A stretch of 64,000 bases of DNA from Avena insularis (taxonomy: Eukaryota; Streptophyta; Magnoliopsida; Poales; Poaceae). Every line of letters starts with the position of its first letter. The stretch's first letter is position 1. Position numbers and translations under genes: made by a program. This document shows positions 61,170 through 64,000 of this stretch, in pieces. The stretch covers positions 131,011,711 through 131,075,710 of the forward strand of contig CM042694.1 in NCBI GenBank assembly GCA_023614405.1, read 5' to 3'. The notes below the pieces were generated by a model. The model had not been told where the DNA came from. It saw only the letters and a list, made by a program, of their open reading frames with translations, and made no database searches.

Positions 61170-62822
61170 TGTTGGGTCCGCAGCATAGAAAACAAAAAAA
61201 TTCCTACGGTGTGAACTACACGCCAAGATCTATCTACTAGGTACAAAGCAATGGGTGGACATACATCCAACGAGAACTTACCCTCGTAGACAACGAGCTT
61301 TGTTAACGAGTAGGAACTCGTAGTTGATGTAGTCGTACACTTGCCGATCTCAAGATCGTGATGAAGTCCGAGCGCTGCAACTCAGTAGCGCATCCGCACT
61401 CGCACACACGTTCAAGCCACCGGACAACCTCCACCTCCTCGCTCTGGCGATCTAGCGGAAGTAGCAACTCCTTCCAGACGAAATGCCACCGGGAACATGT
61501 ATCTCGCTAATCCGAGACCATGGGGGAATAATTCTAGAGGGGGAAAGAGATCATTCACAAGGAGGTGTGAGGATCAAGGAGGGAATGGGTGGCCTTTTAT
61601 AGGAGGAGGGGGGTGCCCCCTCTCTCCATGGCCAGTGCATGGGGGGTGACCCCTCACCTCCCCCATTCATGTGGTGCTAACCCCTCCACATTAAAATTCC
61701 TCTTCACATTCCCTTTAAAGTCTCCACTTTAAATGCATTAAATTTCTCCAAATTTAATGCTCTCGCATTTAATAAAAATCTTTTTATTAAATTTATTCAG
61801 AATTTTGTTAATTACTTTAATTAACAAACATTCACATATAGCCCCTTGCAATATTTCAATATCACATGCAGAACCACCTTCTGCAATTTCACCCGAAACA
61901 ATTTCCGGTTTTATTGAAACAATTCCTGCGCTTTGCAATTCTTTCGTCTGAAACATATGTGCTCCAAAATGGTGTCTGGTAACTCTTAAGTGTGCCACCC
62001 TACGGTTCGCGAATAATGCAGACATGATCGAGACCCTTCTCCGATCAATAATCAGCAATGAGACTGAGATCCGTCTCGATTCCTACACATTAAACGATGA
62101 CTTCTGTGATCGTGAGAACCTTTAACGCTTGTAACCAAATCCCTTTGTCTCTCGATATATTACATGTCCGAGATTCGATCATCGGTATCTCCATACCTAG
62201 TTTGATCTCGTTACCGACATGCACTCTTTTCTCGTTCCCGTGATATAACATTCTAGTGATCACATCACTTGCTTGCAAGCTATCCTAATGTGATATCACC
62301 GAGAGGGCCCAGAGTATATCTATCCGTCATCTGGATTGACAAATTCCACTCTTGATCCATGAGCCTCAACATAACACCTTCGTAGTACTGAACCCATCTT
62401 TATAGTCACCCTGTTACGGTGTGACGTTTGATGTTATCAAGATACTCTTCCGGTGTCAGCAATTAACATGATCTCATGGTCTAAGGATAAAGATTACTTC
62501 GTATGATGTTATAGCAATATAAACATAATGACTTGATCATAATTCTATACTTCGGATGAATGTTCATCACATCATTCCACCAATGGTGTGACCTTGTTAT
62601 TAACAACATCCAATGTCCATGATCAGGAAACCTTGATCATCTTGTTAATCAACAAGCTAGTCTATAAGAGAGGCATGACTAGGAACCCTTTTTGTTTATT
62701 AAACACACATGTATTGATGTTTCCAAATCAATACAATTCTAGCATGTAAAATAAACATCTATCATGTATAAGGAATATATAATAACAACTTTATTATTGC
62801 CTCTCAGGGCATATTTCCTTCA
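61170..62822 (-). repeat. 5' LTR of Copia element D
   Basis: 1653 bp, partner of 54501-56154, followed by the target duplication GGATA at 62823-62827, where the antisense gene of element E resumes. Confidence 0.94.
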
Positions 62823-63552
62823 GGATAACCTCCGGGGAGAAATGGATGCAGCGCCGAACTGTGTAAGCTATTTATCCTCCGTATCAAGATCAACATTCGG
62901 AATTACGTTCCGACGAAGGCCGAAGAACCGGATCCATAGCTCCTTTGTGGGCCATAATCCGGCATAGCCTTCGATCGTGGAGGCGAAAGCAGAGAGAGAT
63001 GTGATAGCATTGGCAGGAAGGTGGTGCGGCTGGAGTTTGTAGGTGTTCAACCAATCATGGAAAAAATCGCTAACTGGTAAACCGAACCCCCGCTGGAAAT
63101 GCGACAGGAACACCACATACTCACCTGGATTGGGTGAGGGGGCAAGTTCAGCGGAGGCGAGGCGTGCGGTGACGCCTGCGGGGATGCGCCTGGTGCGGTA
63201 GAGCTAATCCAGGTCATCCGGGCAGACCCAGGATCCAGCCCATGCACCACGGTTCACCGTCACGGCGTCTTCCTCCATCTCCTGCTCGGCGACGACGAGC
63301 TCTTCTTTTATCATCTCGAGTTCGTTTCCCTCACTGGCGCTAGCAGCGGTGGGGGCAGCGGCCTAGACTGACAGCAACCCGTGGTGGAGGAGGTGCGCAG
63401 CATCGACGCAGGTGCGTGTGGAAGCAGTGCAGCGGCGGAGCTGCTACTCAGACATGGTGGTGGCGGCGCTGTCGCGGGAGAAGACGAAGAAGAAGAACTA
63501 GAGGCAGAGGGGCGTGGAAGTGGGAAAAGACCCAAGGGGCGCATCCCTCCCC

Positions 63553-63559
63553 TATTTAA
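63553..63559 (-). promoter_or_regulatory. TATA-like box for the antisense gene
   Basis: The minus strand reads TTAAATA within GGTTAAATAGGGGAGG. It lies about 10 bp before the most upstream in-frame ATG (63544) and about 230 bp before the next (63325). The spacing favours the second ATG as the used start. Position and composition fit a core promoter, but this is inferred. Confidence 0.4.
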
Positions 63560-64000
63560 CCACTCCCTCGAGGAGGAAGTGGGATCGCGTTATGCAGATA
63601 TGCCACACGGTGTGGCCGTGTATAAACCAGATGGACCAATCAGCGAAGAGGCACACGGAGGACTACAGGGTGTAGTAGATCCCATGACGCGACGCATTGA
63701 TGCAGTTAACGAGGAGGCAGGCCAGACGTGACGTGCACTATAGTGATAACTGACAATTACTACAGCTGTTACTGTGGCCGGCCCTTAAAATGAGGCAACC
63801 TAATGATTAGCCTCCACGTGGGGAAGCGTACGAGAGAAGGAAAGATGACCCGGATGAGATTATGGTAACCCGGCTAGCAAGTGAAAACTTGAAATGTGCC
63901 AAGGGAAAGTAAACCCATGAGATCCGAGATAAGAGGTAACTCGGAGAAGGAGCACAAAGCTCGGTGAAATTGAACTTGTTGTGGCCTTAGCGGCTAAGGC
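63560..64000 (+). other. Remaining internal sequence of element E
   Basis: Noncoding region upstream of the antisense gene and before the unseen 3' LTR. It has the CCGG- and CTCGG-rich style of the rest of E (for example GTAACCCGGCTAGC). No polypurine tract adjoining TGTTGGGGGG is reached. Confidence 0.5.

Larger units (their letters stand above)
54501..62822 (-). mobile_element. Complete Copia element D (Angela-like)
   Basis: 8.3-kb minus-strand element with LTRs at 54501-56154 and 61170-62822. The target duplication is GGATA at 54496-54500 and 62823-62827. It has a Met primer site and polypurine tract, and gag, protease, integrase, RT and RNase H in Copia order. Sampled LTR stretches are about 96-97% identical by eye, the youngest pair in the window. 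Gag and parts of RT and RNase H are broken. Confidence 0.95.
50311..63544 (-). pseudogene. Antisense multi-exon gene of element E (Transposase_28-like), interrupted by Copia D
   Basis: Minus-strand model. The first coding exon starts near 63325 (or 63544) and runs to 62823, is interrupted by D, and continues 54500-54046. Later exons are 53956-53490, about 53430-52587, 51721-51619, 51541-51488, 51384-51016 and 50930-50311. Donors are GTAAG or GTACG, acceptors are TTTAG, CAG or TTTTAG, and introns are mostly about 80-110 bp. The N-terminal domain (HFQRGFGLPVSDFFHDWLNT, LQPHHLPANAI) matches the putative gypsy-type transposon domain PF04195. The middle is Pro/Ala/Ser-rich, then comes a coiled coil (51380-51100), then an acidic tail. 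Stops (about 63207 and 51188) and a shift (about 53250) break it. Function unknown. Confidence 0.72.
42157..64000 (+). mobile_element. Tat-lineage Gypsy element E (right end outside window), containing Copia D
   Basis: The order is LTR, primer site, gag, protease, RT, RNase H, second RNase H, integrase, then a long 3' region with an antisense gene and tandem repeats. The second RNase H and the antisense gene are features of the plant Tat lineage (Grande/Retand/RIRE2-type). No 3' LTR is reached by 64000. Excluding D, more than 13.5 kb is present. Pol is broken in many places, so the copy is inactive. Confidence 0.87.

Overview
The window is repeat-rich nuclear DNA from a grass, most likely a pooid (Triticeae- or oat-like) genome. 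The evidence is nested LTR retrotransposons resembling the grass families Angela/BARE (Copia) and Sabrina/WHAM (Athila-like Gypsy), a Tat-lineage Gypsy element, a CACTA DNA transposon remnant and very few host-gene remnants. No bacterial or organellar features were seen. Family names come from remembered terminal sequences and domain order, not from a search. The species cannot be fixed.

Layout. Positions 1-2182 hold the 3' end and 3' LTR of a plus-strand Copia element (G). Positions 2183-8852 and 17107-18612 are two halves of one 48-bp minisatellite (about 8.2 kb, roughly 170 units). A gag-only Sabrina-like element (A, 8853-17106) splits it, with target duplication GATGT. Positions 18613-23122 form a small low-copy island. 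It holds a GRF-zinc-finger/coiled-coil pseudogene (+), a three-exon gene with a stop at an exon junction (-), and an F-box-associated-domain pseudogene (+).

Positions 23123 to about 39107 are a decayed CACTA transposon. Its DUF4216 gene is split by a minus-strand Copia element (C, 25212-38724, target duplication TATGG). C in turn carries a second Athila-like non-autonomous element (B, 29947-35886), giving three levels of nesting. Positions 39108-42156 are AT-rich, nearly ORF-free and unclassified.

Positions 42157-64000 are a Tat-lineage Gypsy element (E) whose 3' LTR lies beyond the window. It has a 5' LTR, PBS, gag, protease, RT, RNase H, a second RNase H and integrase on the plus strand. 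Downstream, on the minus strand, is a separate multi-exon gene with its own TATA-like box and a 59-bp tandem array in one intron. A complete Copia element (D, 54501-62822, minus strand, target duplication GGATA) sits inside an exon of that antisense gene.

Almost every coding region is broken by stops or frameshifts, so most of the window looks inactive. Element D's RT core and integrase and element B's short ORF are the longest intact reading frames.
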